Origin: Sphingobium sp. TKS
GTDB taxonomy: Bacteria; Pseudomonadota; Alphaproteobacteria; Sphingomonadales; Sphingomonadaceae
Reading direction: 5' to 3'
Assembly (NCBI RefSeq): GCF_001563265.1
Contig: NZ_CP005083.1
Span: 2,793,001-2,857,000, forward strand
DNA: 64,000 bases
Shown here: positions 62,707-64,000 of the stretch, piece after piece
Position numbering within the stretch: the stretch's first letter is position 1
How the letters are laid out: the number at the start of each line of letters is the position of its first letter
The notes under the pieces: generated by a model
What the model saw: only the letters and a program-made list of their open reading frames with translations
The model's database searches: none
What the model was told of the DNA's origin: nothing
Made by a program: the position numbers and the translations under genes

Positions 62707-64000
<1,294 letters not shown>

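Overview
The window is 64 kb of GC-rich bacterial chromosome, densely packed with genes. Gene content and order point to the alphaproteobacterial family Sphingomonadaceae, probably Sphingobium or a close relative. The evidence is a zwf-edd-glk-eda Entner-Doudoroff operon, a MucR-type regulator, the tsaB-rimI...fur...miaB-phoH-ybeY-corC order, the FecI/FecR style of regulators, and short hairpin repeats of the type common between sphingomonad genes. Assignment to genus is inference from gene content only. I see no prophage, integrase, insertion sequence, CRISPR array or rRNA. The window reads as core chromosome with a few accessory genes.

Layout. 0-5.3 kb (mostly minus strand): the protein quality-control genes clpX, clpP and tig with a glycosyltransferase inserted, and a tRNA-Leu. 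5.4-10.8 kb: a Pro-rich micro-protein, an orphan ECF sigma/FecR pair, a sirtuin, dapB, nth, a small secreted protein, tRNA-Arg and ogt. 10.8-17.6 kb: a complete RND efflux operon (MFP-RND-OMF) with a divergent TetR regulator and a perfect 18-bp operator, then a 54-aa orphan. 17.6-23 kb: an M16 protease, an RhlE-type helicase and a PNPOx-like protein. 23-30.6 kb (plus strand): nfuA, tsaB, rimI, mucR, fur, plsC, miaB, phoH, ybeY, corC. 30.6-36.1 kb: a DUF2142 membrane protein and an antisense-overlapping PAP2 phosphatase, lpd, a thioesterase and pdhC. 36.1-39.2 kb: a universal stress protein, an ABC-2 exporter and a methyltransferase. 39.2-44.3 kb: a valine (isobutyryl-CoA) catabolic module with its LysR regulator. 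44.4-48.3 kb: a folE/pteridine-reductase pair, a MocA-like nucleotidyltransferase and an MFS exporter. 48.4-52 kb: a fadA-fadB beta-oxidation pair with a striking operator. 52-56.2 kb: galE, ybaK, pgl, an aminotransferase, a candidate small RNA and tRNA-Leu. 56.4-61.5 kb: the zwf-edd-glk-eda operon. 61.5-64 kb: a lipoprotein, a gamma carbonic anhydrase, hemB and a truncated VOC protein.

How the genes work together. Together with pgl, the zwf operon encodes every step from glucose to pyruvate and glyceraldehyde-3-phosphate through the Entner-Doudoroff route. The four valine-module enzymes cover isobutyryl-CoA to methylmalonate semialdehyde, and fadAB adds acyl-CoA beta-oxidation. pdhC and lpd supply pyruvate dehydrogenase subunits downstream of Entner-Doudoroff flux. 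The most unusual signals lie outside the genes: families of paired-hairpin repeats with covarying stems, a strong hairpin in the zwf leader, a free-standing extended -10 promoter with a terminator about 90 nt downstream, and regulatory palindromes at the efflux and fad promoters.
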